The notes under the pieces: model-generated | What the model was told of the DNA's origin: nothing | Databases searched by the model: none | The model's input: the letters and a program-made list of their open reading frames with translations, nothing else | In this document: positions 17,311 to 26,159 of the stretch, one piece after another | Numbering within the stretch: position 1 is the first letter of the stretch | Layout of the letters: every line of letters begins with the position of its first letter | From: B30-G6 sp963701385 | GTDB lineage: Bacteria > Desulfobacterota > Desulfobacteria > Desulfobacterales > B30-G6 | NCBI GenBank assembly: GCA_963701385.1 | Contig: CAVOZW010000013.1 | Coordinates: forward strand, 38,651 to 102,650 | Reading direction: 5' to 3' | Length of the DNA stretch: 64,000 nucleotides | Position numbers and translations under genes: made by a program

Positions 17311-18015
17311 ATGATGGAGACAAAAGACAAGATTATCATTGACGGGGTCAGCTTTTTTTATGGCTCAAACCGGGTGATCGACAATGTAAATGCCAAATTT
17401 AAGGCCCATACCCTAACTGCCATTACCGGGCCCTCCGGTCAGGGCAAATCAACTCTACTGGGAATATTCAATGGTATGTGGAACGATACTCCTGGTGCAC
17501 GTTGCACAGGGGAAATACAGATTCAGCTTGAAGGTCGATGGATTTCACCACTGAAAAAAGAAATACCCATGCCCCTGTTACGCCGGAAGGTTGCCATGAT
17601 TTTCCAAGAGCCTAATCCTTTACCCATGAGTATTGCCAAGAATATGGCATTCCCCCTGAAGCTTGCCGGTGTTCGTGATAAAAGCATCGTGGAGGAAAAA
17701 GTCCAGAGAGCGCTGGAGCAGTCATTTCTATGGCAAGAGGTGAAGGGCCGTTTGGAAGAAAGCGCCTTGAATCTTTCTGGCGGTCAAAAACAGCGTTTGT
17801 GCATTGCCCGGGCACTCGTATTGGAACCGGAAGTACTGTTATGTGATGAACCGACAAGCTCTCTCGACGCCAAGGCTGGGGAGGTTATCGAGGAGTTGCT
17901 TGTCAGTCTCAAGTCAAATTGTACACTTTTAGTAGTATCTCATTATATGGATCAAGTTCGAAGGATCGGTGATCAAGTGATGGCACTTGAGGATCAGGGT
18001 GTAAAAAAGATTTAG
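17311..18015 (+). CDS. pstB: phosphate ABC transporter ATPase PstB-like
   Basis: This ATP-binding subunit has about 234 residues. Walker A is GPSGQGKST (about residue 40), the Q-loop is MIFQEPNPLPMSIAKNM, the signature is LNLSGGQKQRLCIARAL, Walker B is EVLLCDEPTSSLDA and the switch histidine is in VVSHYMDQVRRI. Starts at GTG 17308, ATG 17311 and ATG 17314 are all possible; AAGG lies just in front, so spacing favours the later ATGs. No phoU or phoB-like gene follows, which is unusual for a Pst operon. Confidence 0.85.
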   Translation: MMETKDKIIIDGVSFFYGSNRVIDNVNAKFKAHTLTAITGPSGQGKSTLLGIFNGMWNDTPGARCTGEIQIQLEGRWISPLKKEIPMPLLRRKVAMIFQEPNPLPMSIAKNMAFPLKLAGVRDKSIVEEKVQRALEQSFLWQEVKGRLEESALNLSGGQKQRLCIARALVLEPEVLLCDEPTSSLDAKAGEVIEELLVSLKSNCTLLVVSHYMDQVRRIGDQVMALEDQGVKKI

Positions 18016-18326
18016 AAATCAGATATCAAGGTGGCGAATCCGTTTCGATGGATATTGCCCTTTTTTGCATTTTTGTCAGAAATGCGATATCTGTACTGGT
18101 AACCAGATAGGGCTTCCTTGTGGATATATTCAGAGATCACACGGTTTTTCGAACCGTTTAAACGTGTGTATCTCAATGTGTCTGTAGTCAGATCGAAGTT
18201 GAGATATGTTATTTGTACCTGTCGTTTCTGGTTGGACTGAAATCTTGTTGATAGCTGGATGTATCGCGGGAGTATATGCCAAGCTTTTACTAACGTTGGG
18301 ATAGATGTGATCAAAGACATTATCTG
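18016..18326. other. intergenic region
   Basis: No gene or known element was recognised in 311 bases between pstB and the HD-GYP gene. A short hairpin (ACGGTT, TTTCG, AACCGT) lies near 18140-18157. No T-tract follows it. Confidence 0.3.
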
Positions 18327-19376
18327 ATGATGAACACCTCAAATACCAGCCTTGCCCAATCCCAGCTAGACTGGAAGATTATTTTAAATTCTGTATCCGA
18401 CGGAATGATAATAACGGATCGACACTTCAAGATTCTATTTAGCAATCGCGCTTTTTCGACTATGTCCGGCATCGAAACCTCAAATCTAATCGGTAACAAA
18501 TGCCATGAAGTATTTCCCGGCAATCTTTGTTTTTCGCCTGATTGCCCATTGACGAAAATTTTGTCGGTAGACGATCAACTGGTGTTCGATGATGAACCCC
18601 ACTGCAAAAAAGGCCAACATGTACCATGGATAGTGACCATAAGCGCCTATCCGGATGAAATCGGTGACATAGGTGGATATGTTGAACGCTTTACAGATGC
18701 CAGCGCATTCCGGCGAGTAGAGCAGGCATTGAATCGAAGTCATGATCGACTGCGCAGAAACATGGGAGCCATCATCCACGCAATATCAACCACTATTGAG
18801 AAACGCGATCCCTATACCGCCGGGCACCAAAGGCGGGTGACCAAACTTTGTCGCGCCATTGCCACCCATATGGATTTTGATTGGGAACGCATCCAGGGCC
18901 TGCGCATGGCCGCCGCTATTCATGATTTGGGTAAGATTAATATTCCGTCCGCAATTTTGAATAAACCCGGTCCGATTTCAGAACACGAGTTGGCAATCAT
19001 CCAGATGCATCCATACACGGCATACGAGATTCTTAAGGATATCCAGTTCCCATGGCCTTTAGCCGAAACCATTTATCAGCACCATGAGCGACTTGACGGC
19101 AGCGGATACCCGCGCCAGTTGAAAGGGGAAGAAATTCTGCTGGAAGCCCGGATATTGGCTGTGGCGGATGTGGTTGAATCTATTGCTTCCTTTCGTCCAT
19201 ATCGACCTAAATTAGGGCTTGAGGCTGCGTTGGCTGAGATAGAATCAAATAAAGGGGTATTATATGACTCGTCGGTAGTCGAGATCTGCATTGAGCTAAT
19301 CAAGAGGCATGGGTTTGATTTTGAAAGCAAGGTCTGGCAGCAGTACCGGTGTTCCAAAAAGAAAATTAAGCGATAA
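18327..19376 (+). CDS. PAS domain HD-GYP phosphodiesterase
   Basis: This 349-residue cytoplasmic protein has an N-terminal PAS domain (residues about 15-125) and an HD-GYP domain (about 150-320). The PAS domain holds clustered cysteines (CHEVFPGNLC and PDCPL, then C93), a pattern also seen in PAS domains of sigma-54 activators, which could bind a redox-sensitive cofactor. The HD-GYP motifs are complete: HDLGKINIP (HD 199-200), HPYTAYEIL, HHERLDGSGYP (about 252-262) and VADVVES. These enzymes hydrolyse cyclic di-GMP. It follows the pst operon after about 310 bases, so it is probably transcribed separately. Confidence 0.9.
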   Translation: MMNTSNTSLAQSQLDWKIILNSVSDGMIITDRHFKILFSNRAFSTMSGIETSNLIGNKCHEVFPGNLCFSPDCPLTKILSVDDQLVFDDEPHCKKGQHVPWIVTISAYPDEIGDIGGYVERFTDASAFRRVEQALNRSHDRLRRNMGAIIHAISTTIEKRDPYTAGHQRRVTKLCRAIATHMDFDWERIQGLRMAAAIHDLGKINIPSAILNKPGPISEHELAIIQMHPYTAYEILKDIQFPWPLAETIYQHHERLDGSGYPRQLKGEEILLEARILAVADVVESIASFRPYRPKLGLEAALAEIESNKGVLYDSSVVEICIELIKRHGFDFESKVWQQYRCSKKKIKR

Positions 19377-19518
19377 TTTTTTTGTGTTAGAACAAAGCAA
19401 AATTTCAGATCTAACCTATTGTTATTCCATTAAAATTTCAGATAGCATGTTATGGTATCTGCAAGGTCAAAAATTTCTGGATAGTTGCTTTTTCAGGATA
19501 TCATTTACCCACTTATTT

Positions 19519-19600
19519 GAACCGCAACAGCAGGCGCATTCCCGGTGGGTTCTGTCGCACGGAAGAACAATCCTCGCAGCTTGCTGCGAGGTTCTTCAAT
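19519..19600. repeat. dispersed stem-loop repeat, copy 2
   Basis: The copy begins GAACCGCAACAG and contains GCGCATTCCC. It ends in a strong hairpin: GAAGAA and CCTCGCAG pair with CTGCGAGG and TTCTTC around a CTTG loop (19562-19597). It lies downstream of the HD-GYP gene and may act as its terminator. Confidence 0.65.
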
Positions 19601-19671
19601 TTAATTGACAAACCAAAATATTATGCTAATGTATGACCATAATTAAGATCAACCAAAATAGAGGTCATATT

Positions 19672-19929
19672 ATGGAGACGCTATCGTTGTCTGAAGCAAA
19701 AATGAAACTAAGCGAACTGATCGATAGAGTTCAATCAACCGATGCAGAAATTGTCATTACGAAAAACGGGAGACCGGCAGCCGTGTTGGTAAGCCCGGAT
19801 GAATTCGATGGTTGGAGAGAAACGATTTCCATTCAATCGGACCCGGATATGATGACCGAGATAAAGAAAGGCATTTCCGCTTTAAAGAAAAGGACAAAAG
19901 TGTATACTTTAGACGAACTTTTTGAATAA
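19672..19929 (+). CDS. Phd/YefM-family antitoxin
   Basis: This 85-residue protein from the ATG at 19672 has GAGGTCAT upstream. It begins METLSLSEAKMKLSELIDRV and continues with EIVITKNGRPAAVLVSPDEFDGW, the typical Phd/YefM DNA-binding and dimerisation part. The C-terminal segment (KKRTKVYTLDELFE) should wrap the toxin. The toxin gene starts three bases after its stop, the usual antitoxin-toxin order, and the pair is expected to be autorepressed. A longer start at 19633 is less likely. Confidence 0.9.
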   Translation: METLSLSEAKMKLSELIDRVQSTDAEIVITKNGRPAAVLVSPDEFDGWRETISIQSDPDMMTEIKKGISALKKRTKVYTLDELFE

Positions 19930-19932
19930 ACA

Positions 19933-20238
19933 ATGATTTCCAAGGGACGTATTCGAATAAAACTGAGAGTTCCGGATGAGATCGTCGCATTGATCAGAGG
20001 CTGTCACCCCCGGTTGAAAAGAAAAATTCGAGGAGGTTTGCGGCATATCCTGGTGGAACCTGAATCCGGTAAGATTTTAAAAGATGAGTTGACAGGATTA
20101 CAAAGTTATCGAATCAGCAAATTCCGGATCATCTACCGAAGAAGCTCTCTACGAGTTATTGATATCGTTGCCATCGGATCCCGAAAAACGATTTATGAAG
20201 AAACGTACCGCATCATAAAGAAAGAATCATTACTTTAG
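19933..20238 (+). CDS. RelE/ParE-family toxin
   Basis: This basic 101-residue protein has the RelE/ParE fold pattern. A helical hairpin (LIRGCHPRLKRKIRGGLRHI) is followed by strands LTGLQSYRISKFRIIYRRSSLRVIDIVAIGSRKTIYEETYRII. The LxGxxSYRIxxFRIIYR block is typical of mRNA-cleaving RelE-type toxins. It is coupled to the Phd-type antitoxin upstream without its own strong ribosome site. The stop codon lies inside a terminator hairpin. Confidence 0.88.
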   Translation: MISKGRIRIKLRVPDEIVALIRGCHPRLKRKIRGGLRHILVEPESGKILKDELTGLQSYRISKFRIIYRRSSLRVIDIVAIGSRKTIYEETYRIIKKESLL

Positions 20239-20263
20239 GGACGTATATCATATATACGTCCCT
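20237..20263. terminator. perfect hairpin overlapping the toxin stop codon
   Basis: AGGGACGTATA (20237-20247) and TATACGTCCCT (20253-20263) form an 11-bp stem over a five-base loop. No T-tract follows on the plus strand. It may protect the toxin mRNA 3' end or end transcription from either side. Confidence 0.5.
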
Positions 20264-20318
20264 TAACACATGGTCCTGTTTAACCTAATTGGCTGGTTGC
20301 AGAGACGTACCGTCTTGA

Positions 20319-23054
20319 TTATTTTGTTTGCTTGGCCTTTAACGCCGCATGGGCCGCTGCCATGCGGGCAATGGGAACACGAAACGGTGAGCAGGACACG
20401 TAGGTCAGGCCCAGCGCATGACAAAGTTCGATGGATTTGGGTTCGCCGCCGTGCTCGCCGCAAATGCCGCATTCCAGTTCCGGCTTGACGGAACGACCCT
20501 TTTCGATGGCGATTTTCATCAACTCACCGACACCGTCTCTGTCGATGGTGTCAAAGGGGTTGTCCGGCAGAATACCGGATTCCATGTAGTTGATCAAGAA
20601 ACCGGCCTCAGCATCATCCCTTGAAATTCCGAAAGTCGTCTGGGTCAAGTCATTGGTGCCGAACGAGAAAAATTCGGATGCTTGCGCCACCTGGTCCGCA
20701 GTAAGAGCGGCCCGGGGAATCTCGATCATGGTGCCGAACTTATAGTCGATCTCCATTTCCTGCTCCTCCATCACTTTCTTTGCCACCACTTCCAGCACCG
20801 CTCGTTGTCTTTTGAGCTCGTTGACATGACTGGTCAACGGAATCATGATTTTCGGGCGTACATCCACACCTTCTTTGGTTACGTGGCATGCAGCCTCGAA
20901 AACCGCCCGGACCTGCATGGAGGTCAGCTCGGGAATTTCGATGCCCAGACGAACCCCGCGCAGTCCCAGCATGGGGTTCTGTTCATGCAGGCTCTCCGCC
21001 CGTTTTAAAATCATCTCCTTATCCCGGATTTCTTCCAGGAGTTCATCGGTTTCCTTCAGGGTACCCGTGTATTTGAGACGTATCTTCAGATCGGTAAGTT
21101 CCCGCAACAGGTCCATGGGGCTGGGCAAAAATTCGTGCAGGGGTGGATCGATGAGACGAATGATCACCGGAAGGCCGTCCATGGCCTGGAAAAGTCCGAT
21201 AAAGTCTTCCCGCTGAAAGGGAAGCAGTGCATCCAAAGCCTCCCGGCGCTCGAAGGGCCTGTCGGTCAAGATCATTTTTTGGACGATGGGTAGACGTTCC
21301 GCTTCAAAAAACATGTGTTCGGTTCGGCAAAGACCGATGCCTTCGGCACCGTAATCCCTGGCACGAGCAGCATCGGCTGGATAATCGGCGTTTGCCCAGA
21401 CGCCGAGGCGGCGGAACGCGTCCGCCCAGCCGAGCAGTTTCATGAGCCAGGGGTCCTTGATATCCGGCACCATGGTTTCCAGTCTACCGACGAAAACCTC
21501 TCCCAGGGTGCCATCGATGGACACCCAATCTCCCTCTTGAACCGTCTTGTCGCCAACCCTCATCCGGCGTTTGGTCATATCGATAGCAAGAGCGGACACC
21601 CCGACCACGGCTGGTTTACCGAACTGCCTGGCCACCAGGGCCGCATGGCTGGTGCGTCCGCCGCGGCTGGTCAAAATGCCTTCAGCCGCAAGCATGCCGT
21701 GCACGTCATCCGGCTTGGTCTCGGGGCGCACCATGATGACCTTTTTATTTTCTTTTTTAGCCCATTTCTCGGCCAGATCCGCATCCAGGGCGACCACGCC
21801 GATAGCGGCACCCGGCGACACGTTGAGTCCCGTAGCCAACAGATCGCCTTTTGCCCTGGCCGTCTTGGTGGCTTCGCGGCTAAATTGGGGATGGAGAAAA
21901 AAATCCACCTGTTTCGGGGTCACCCGCATGACCGCTTCTTCGCGGCTGATCAATCCTTCTTCCACCATTTCGACAGCGATGCGCACAGCAGCCTGGGCCG
22001 TTCGTTTGCCGCCGCGGGTCTGAAGCATCCAGAGCTTTCCCTTTTCAATGGTGAACTCAACATCCTGCATTTCCCGGTAATGGATTTCCAGCTTCTCGGT
22101 GATCTGTTCAAATTCCGCATAGGCGGAAGGCATTTCAAGCTCGAGCTGGGTTAGGTCATTGGTCAGCCGAATGCCCGCTACCACATCCTCGCCTTGAGCA
22201 TTGGTGAGATAATCTCCCTCGATGCGCTTTTCGCCGGTGGAGCCGTTGCGGGTCATGGCCACGCCGGTGGCGCTGTCACTGCCCATGTTTCCGAAAACCA
22301 TGGTCACGATGTTCACCGCTGTTCCGAGATCATGGGCAATATTGGCGGCATTTCGGTAATCCACTGCCCTTTTGCCGTTCCAGCTTTTAAAAACCGCTTC
22401 CGTTGCCATCCGCAGCTGTGACATGGGGTCGGTTGGAAAATTGTGATGGGAGTGTTGTCTGAAAATCTTCTTGAACTTTCGGGTTACAGCTTTCCAGTCC
22501 TCTGCTGAAAGCGCCGTATCCGTGTCCACCCCGGCCGTCGCGCGGGCAGTTGTAAGGACGGCTTCAAATGCCTCGTCCGGTATGCCGACCACCACGCTGC
22601 CGAACATTTGCACCAGACGACGGTAAGCGTCGTATACGAAACGTGCATCCCCGGTCAGCTCGACCATGCCTTCGGCCGTGTCGTCGTTGAGCCCGATGTT
22701 CAGCACCGTATCCATCATGCCGGGCATGGAAAATTTGGCGCCCGAACGGCATGAAACAAGCAGGGGCTTTTCACTGTCACCGAAGGTCTTGCCGGTTTCA
22801 TTCTCCACGACCTTCAGGGCATCCAGGACCTGATCCCACATACCATCGGGAAAGACGCCGCCCGAGTCCAGATACGCATTGCAGGCTTCGGTGGTAACGG
22901 TAAATCCTGGAGGAACCGGAACCCCGATCCGGCTCATATCCGCCAGGTTGGCACCCTTGCCGCCGAACAATCCGCGAACCGCCTCCCATGAACCGCCCAC
23001 ATATTTTTCCGCTGCATCTATTTCATCAAACCGGTACACCCATTTTTTTTTCAT
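20319..23054 (-). CDS. ppdK: pyruvate, phosphate dikinase
   Basis: The full-length 911-residue enzyme interconverts pyruvate, ATP and phosphate with phosphoenolpyruvate, AMP and pyrophosphate. The N-terminal ATP-grasp domain contains GGKGANLADMSRIGVPVPPG and FGNMGSDSATGVAMTRNGSTG. The swivelling phosphohistidine domain contains GGRTSHAALVARQFGKPAVVG, with the catalytic His at about residue 470. The C-terminal PEP-binding barrel carries GLCRTEHMFF, GLRGVRLGI, FSFGTNDLTQTTFG and the catalytic cysteine in ELECGICGEHGGEP. In an anaerobe it can run in either direction between glycolysis and gluconeogenesis. It appears monocistronic. Confidence 0.97.
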   Translation of the reverse strand: MKKKWVYRFDEIDAAEKYVGGSWEAVRGLFGGKGANLADMSRIGVPVPPGFTVTTEACNAYLDSGGVFPDGMWDQVLDALKVVENETGKTFGDSEKPLLVSCRSGAKFSMPGMMDTVLNIGLNDDTAEGMVELTGDARFVYDAYRRLVQMFGSVVVGIPDEAFEAVLTTARATAGVDTDTALSAEDWKAVTRKFKKIFRQHSHHNFPTDPMSQLRMATEAVFKSWNGKRAVDYRNAANIAHDLGTAVNIVTMVFGNMGSDSATGVAMTRNGSTGEKRIEGDYLTNAQGEDVVAGIRLTNDLTQLELEMPSAYAEFEQITEKLEIHYREMQDVEFTIEKGKLWMLQTRGGKRTAQAAVRIAVEMVEEGLISREEAVMRVTPKQVDFFLHPQFSREATKTARAKGDLLATGLNVSPGAAIGVVALDADLAEKWAKKENKKVIMVRPETKPDDVHGMLAAEGILTSRGGRTSHAALVARQFGKPAVVGVSALAIDMTKRRMRVGDKTVQEGDWVSIDGTLGEVFVGRLETMVPDIKDPWLMKLLGWADAFRRLGVWANADYPADAARARDYGAEGIGLCRTEHMFFEAERLPIVQKMILTDRPFERREALDALLPFQREDFIGLFQAMDGLPVIIRLIDPPLHEFLPSPMDLLRELTDLKIRLKYTGTLKETDELLEEIRDKEMILKRAESLHEQNPMLGLRGVRLGIEIPELTSMQVRAVFEAACHVTKEGVDVRPKIMIPLTSHVNELKRQRAVLEVVAKKVMEEQEMEIDYKFGTMIEIPRAALTADQVAQASEFFSFGTNDLTQTTFGISRDDAEAGFLINYMESGILPDNPFDTIDRDGVGELMKIAIEKGRSVKPELECGICGEHGGEPKSIELCHALGLTYVSCSPFRVPIARMAAAHAALKAKQTK

Positions 23055-23153
23055 TTTCGCACCTCGCAGGGTTTAAATCGATTATCTAGAAACAAAAACA
23101 ACACAAACCGTCCTCAGTCGAAATAACGTTGCAGACGAACAAAAGACACTTTC

Positions 23154-23411
23154 TTATGGGGAAACTTTCACCGGTACGACCATGAGGGTAACCATGGTCT
23201 TGGATACCCGTTTTTCCGTATCGCCGCAACGGTCAAATTCTTCGGATTCCGAAACGATGATTGTTCTGCCGCCCTGAATGATCCTGGATCGTCATACAAG
23301 GGCATCAGCCACGGCGGGCTTGAAGAAATTGATCTTAAACGCTAGGGTCAGAATACGAAATGCTTCGCTGACAGTGGAAAAGGCGGCATAACCGGCCGTA
23401 TGATCCGTCAT
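23154..23411 (-). pseudogene. PaaI-type hotdog thioesterase remnant
   Basis: Reading the minus strand from ATG 23411 gives MTDHTAGYAAFSTVSEAFRI, then FKINFFKPAVADALV, an in-frame TGA, then RSRIIQGGRTIIVSESEEFD and a C-terminal TMVTLMVVPVKV, ending at TAA 23154-23156. DHTAGYAA, KINFxKPA and GRTIIVSES are diagnostic of PaaI-like acyl-CoA thioesterases. The first 40-50 residues of the hotdog domain are missing. The TGA replaces a residue that is not catalytic in the family, so selenocysteine is unlikely. The gene is dead by truncation and nonsense mutation. Confidence 0.75.
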
Positions 23412-23626
23412 ATTAATTGGTTATTCCAGAATTTTCAAGTACCGAAAGTGCCGAGGGTTTCGCGCAATACATGTAAGATCCACTTTCATTATCAAATCCA
23501 GCGCTGTTCCAGACGAAATCTATCAATACTACAATGAGTTCTTTTCTCTTGATGTCTCTTAGCGCTTGTGCTAAAGGCAACACTCTAAATTTATTTATAT
23601 TTATATTATTTGCTAAAAGGTGCACG

Positions 23627-24034
23627 ATGAAACGGAAGATAAGCGCAAATGGATTCACCCTTATAGAGGTCATTCTTGTTCTGGTCATATTGGGTATTCT
23701 CGGTTCGGTCGCCTTACCCAAGTTTTTTGATATGCAAGAGAGCGCTCGAATGAAAGCTTACGCTGGTTGTATCGCGGTGCTGAATGGGGAAGCCAAAACT
23801 GCATTTGCTGAGAATATTCTAACCAATGGCTTCAATGGGGGTTATAGTGGTTTTAGGGGCAGTGGCGACCCTGATTTCATCGTGACCGGCCAAGTATTAA
23901 ACACCCCTGCTTCTGGTACGATCAAGTACAAAAATCACGCAGATACTTACAACCTTATCTGGATGCCCGGACCTTCCTCAGGGCCCGAGAGCAATGCAAA
24001 ACCAGGCTATTTTAAGTTGGGCAGCAAGATTTAA
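23627..24034 (+). CDS. type IV pilin-like/pseudopilin protein
   Basis: From the ATG at 23627 the protein has 135 residues. A short basic leader (MKRKISANG) precedes the prepilin peptidase site G-FTLIEV, with the conserved Glu5, and a hydrophobic helix (ILVLVILGILGSVALPKFF). The globular part of about 95 residues contains GGYSGFRGSGDPDFIVTGQV and is short for a major pilin. No other pilus or type II secretion gene is nearby, so it is an orphan that would need machinery encoded elsewhere. AAAAGG precedes the start. Confidence 0.85.
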   Translation: MKRKISANGFTLIEVILVLVILGILGSVALPKFFDMQESARMKAYAGCIAVLNGEAKTAFAENILTNGFNGGYSGFRGSGDPDFIVTGQVLNTPASGTIKYKNHADTYNLIWMPGPSSGPESNAKPGYFKLGSKI

Positions 24035-24162
24035 GATTGATAGGTTTCAAATATTGAAGCTAGTTCTTCATATCCTACTGTATTTACAAATCTTGCTATT
24101 CCGACTTGCACTATGTCGATCCTGTCATACATTAGACAAAACCATACTAAAGGAGGTATATC

Positions 24163-24561
24163 ATGAAAGAAATTGATGCAGCGTTGAAAGCGGTAGCAGA
24201 TGGTCTTAGATCGATTGCACAAGGCGTGGGGAAGCTAGCGGAGAAGTTGGAGATTGCACCAAACGGGCAGGCGAAGCGCAAAGCCAACCCGGCACGCAAG
24301 GCCAAGACGAAAGCCTCAGCACAGGTCAAAGCCAAAGCGGGTCGAAAGGTTAAGAAGGCACCAGCTAAAAAAAATGTGAAACCTGACACTGCCACCCTAG
24401 TTGTGCTGAATGTTATCTCACGCTCGAAGAATGGTGTGGATACAGCCACCCTTGCCGAGAAGACCGAGTTCGACAAGAAGAAGTTGGCCAACATCATCTT
24501 TAGGTTGAGAAAGCAGGGTAAAATCAAGCCTCTTAAAAGGGGCGTGTATACGAAAGCCTAG
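24163..24561 (+). CDS. histone H1-like winged-helix protein
   Basis: This 132-residue protein has a strong ribosome site (AAAGGAGG). The N-terminus is an amphipathic helix (MKEIDAALKAVADGLRSIA). The middle (residues about 45-78) is a Lys/Ala-rich tract (RKANPARKAKTKASAQVK and onward) like the tail of histone H1 or bacterial AlgP/HctB proteins. The C-terminus (about 80-132) is a winged helix (TLVVLNVISRSKNGVDTATL, then a GKIKPLKRGVYTKA wing). It is probably a nucleoid-associated or regulatory DNA-binding protein. A convergent terminator separates it from the next gene. Confidence 0.75.
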   Translation: MKEIDAALKAVADGLRSIAQGVGKLAEKLEIAPNGQAKRKANPARKAKTKASAQVKAKAGRKVKKAPAKKNVKPDTATLVVLNVISRSKNGVDTATLAEKTEFDKKKLANIIFRLRKQGKIKPLKRGVYTKA

Positions 24562-24579
24562 CCGTCACTTGCAATCTAT

Positions 24580-24599
24580 AGCCGGGCGCTGACCCGGCT
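24580..24599. terminator. terminator between convergent genes
   Basis: AGCCGGG and CCCGGCT form a 7-bp stem with a six-base loop (CGCTGA), followed by AATAATTCATTTTA. It lies between the plus-strand H1-like gene and a minus-strand small membrane protein. Confidence 0.55.
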
Positions 24600-24624
24600 A
24601 ATAATTCATTTTATCACAAAAAAT

Positions 24625-24783
24625 TTAAGATCGATAAACCTCCTCAACCAGGTCCTTGAACCACACCGGCTTTTGGTACAGCACATAAATGAGCATGAGT
24701 ACAGCGATAGGTATTGGAATGACGATATCGAAGACTGCCATTGCAACGAGAACGAGTAGAATCTTTGTTGTGGGTTTCATCAT
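24625..24783 (-). CDS. small single-span membrane protein
   Basis: This 52-residue frame begins MMKPTTKILLVLVAMAVFDI and continues VIPIPIAVLMLIYVLYQKPVW, forming one long or two short membrane helices. It ends with a charged tail (FKDLVEEVYRS). AAGGAT lies upstream on the minus strand. The hydrophobic pattern and the terminator behind it support a real gene. Function unknown. Confidence 0.5.
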   Translation of the reverse strand: MMKPTTKILLVLVAMAVFDIVIPIPIAVLMLIYVLYQKPVWFKDLVEEVYRS

Positions 24784-24956
24784 TCAATCCTTTTCTTAGG
24801 GAAATATTCGGGCTCGCTCAGTTCAGGTATCAGTATTACATCGTCTTTGACAATGTCCAACTATTGTGACGGGCAATGCAATTATCGGAAAAATAAAATT
24901 GCAGGGACTGAAAAAGCCTTTTGTATCTTTCATAGCACTGATCAAGGAGGATCTGA

Positions 24957-25374
24957 ATGAATATTTTAATAAATAAATTGAGTTTGGTTTTTACGGCCGG
25001 CGCTTTGGGTGGTCTTTTGAACAGCTTGGCTGTTTGGATTTTTGGCGTCGTTGGAATAACGTCAGCGTTAGGTGTTAAAATTGCTCCTCAGCTCTCTGCC
25101 TAGTTGGCTATATCCTCGCCTTGTCTGGGGAGGGTTATGGGGTCTGCTATTCCTGCTCCCACTCATGGAAAAGCGTTATTTGTATAGGGGGTTGATTTTC
25201 AGTCTAGGGCCTACGGCAGTGCAGCTTTTCGTTTTGTTTCCCCTGAAAGCAGGTAAAGGGGTTATGGGCATTGATCTCGGTTCACTCACACCCTTGCTTG
25301 TGTTTATCTTCAATGCCATATGGGGCCTGACTGCAGCTATCTGGTTGAGGCGGGCGAACACCTTGGATAGTTAA
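24957..25374 (+). pseudogene. conserved membrane protein, frameshifted
   Basis: A perfect ribosome site (AAGGAGG) precedes MNILINKLSLVFTAGALGGL and a hydrophobic segment ending GVKIAPQLS, where TAG stops the frame near 25100. The next frame continues without a gap as LPSWLYPRLVWGGLWGLLFL and on through two more membrane segments to DS at 25374. Together they make one four-span protein of about 138 residues. The break falls in a CTCTCT run, consistent with a single-base slip. It may be a recent mutation, a sequencing error or a programmed shift. Confidence 0.7.
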
Positions 25375-25397
25375 TTTCATTGAATGGAGATAATAAG

Positions 25398-26159
25398 ATG
25401 CGTCTGATCTCATGGAACGTCAACGGTATTCGGGCAGCAGTTAAAAAGAATTTCAAGGCATCGCTGGAATCCATGCAGGCCGACGTGCTCTGCGTTCAGG
25501 AAACCAAGGCGCAGGACGATCAGGTTGAGGCGGCTTTGGCAGATTTAGAGGGCTATCGCCTATACGCGAACTCGGCGGTGAAAAAAGGATACGCCGGCAC
25601 CGCCATACTCAGTAAAAAAGAGCCTCTTTCCGTGCGCCTGGACATGGGCATTGAACAGCACGATCAGGAAGGCCGGGTCATCGCGCTGGAATTCGATCGC
25701 TTTTTTCTGGTAACGGTTTATACACCGAATTCAGGCGGTGAATTGAAGCGCCTCGAGTATCGCCAGCACTGGGATACGGCTTTTCTGGCTTACCTGGAGA
25801 ACCTGCAAAAAGAGAAGCCTTTGGTGGCCTGCGGTGATTTCAATGTGGCCCACAGACCCATCGATCTGGCACGGTCAGAACAGAACTACAACAAATCTGC
25901 GGGCTATATGCAGGCAGAGATCGATGGAATGGACAACATCGTTGCGGCCGATTTCATCGACACCTACAGATTTAAAAATCCGGACAAGATAAAATACAGC
26001 TGGTGGAGTTATCGTGCTGCTGCGCGAACACGAAATATCGGCTGGAGAATCGACTACTTCCTGGTCTCTTCGACGCTAACAAAGCTTATCAGGAATACGG
26101 ATATCTTGACTGATATTATGGGATCTGACCATTGCCCCATATTGCTGGATATGGACTAA
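25398..26159 (+). CDS. xth: exodeoxyribonuclease III
   Basis: The start at 25398 has GGAG upstream and gives 253 residues, the family norm. This is an apurinic/apyrimidinic endonuclease and 3'-5' exonuclease of base-excision repair. Catalytic motifs are visible: SWNVNGIRA (Asn7), DVLCVQETKAQDDQ (Glu34), VTVYTPNSGGELKRLEYR, ACGDFNVAHRPIDL (Asp and Asn), and SDHCPILLDMD with the C-terminal Asp-His pair. The GWRIDYFLVS segment is typical of the ExoA/Xth branch. Confidence 0.95.
   Translation: MRLISWNVNGIRAAVKKNFKASLESMQADVLCVQETKAQDDQVEAALADLEGYRLYANSAVKKGYAGTAILSKKEPLSVRLDMGIEQHDQEGRVIALEFDRFFLVTVYTPNSGGELKRLEYRQHWDTAFLAYLENLQKEKPLVACGDFNVAHRPIDLARSEQNYNKSAGYMQAEIDGMDNIVAADFIDTYRFKNPDKIKYSWWSYRAAARTRNIGWRIDYFLVSSTLTKLIRNTDILTDIMGSDHCPILLDMD

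Noticed and set aside
21315..22154. 279-codon plus-strand frame
   Set aside because: It is antisense to pyruvate phosphate dikinase and has no known features.
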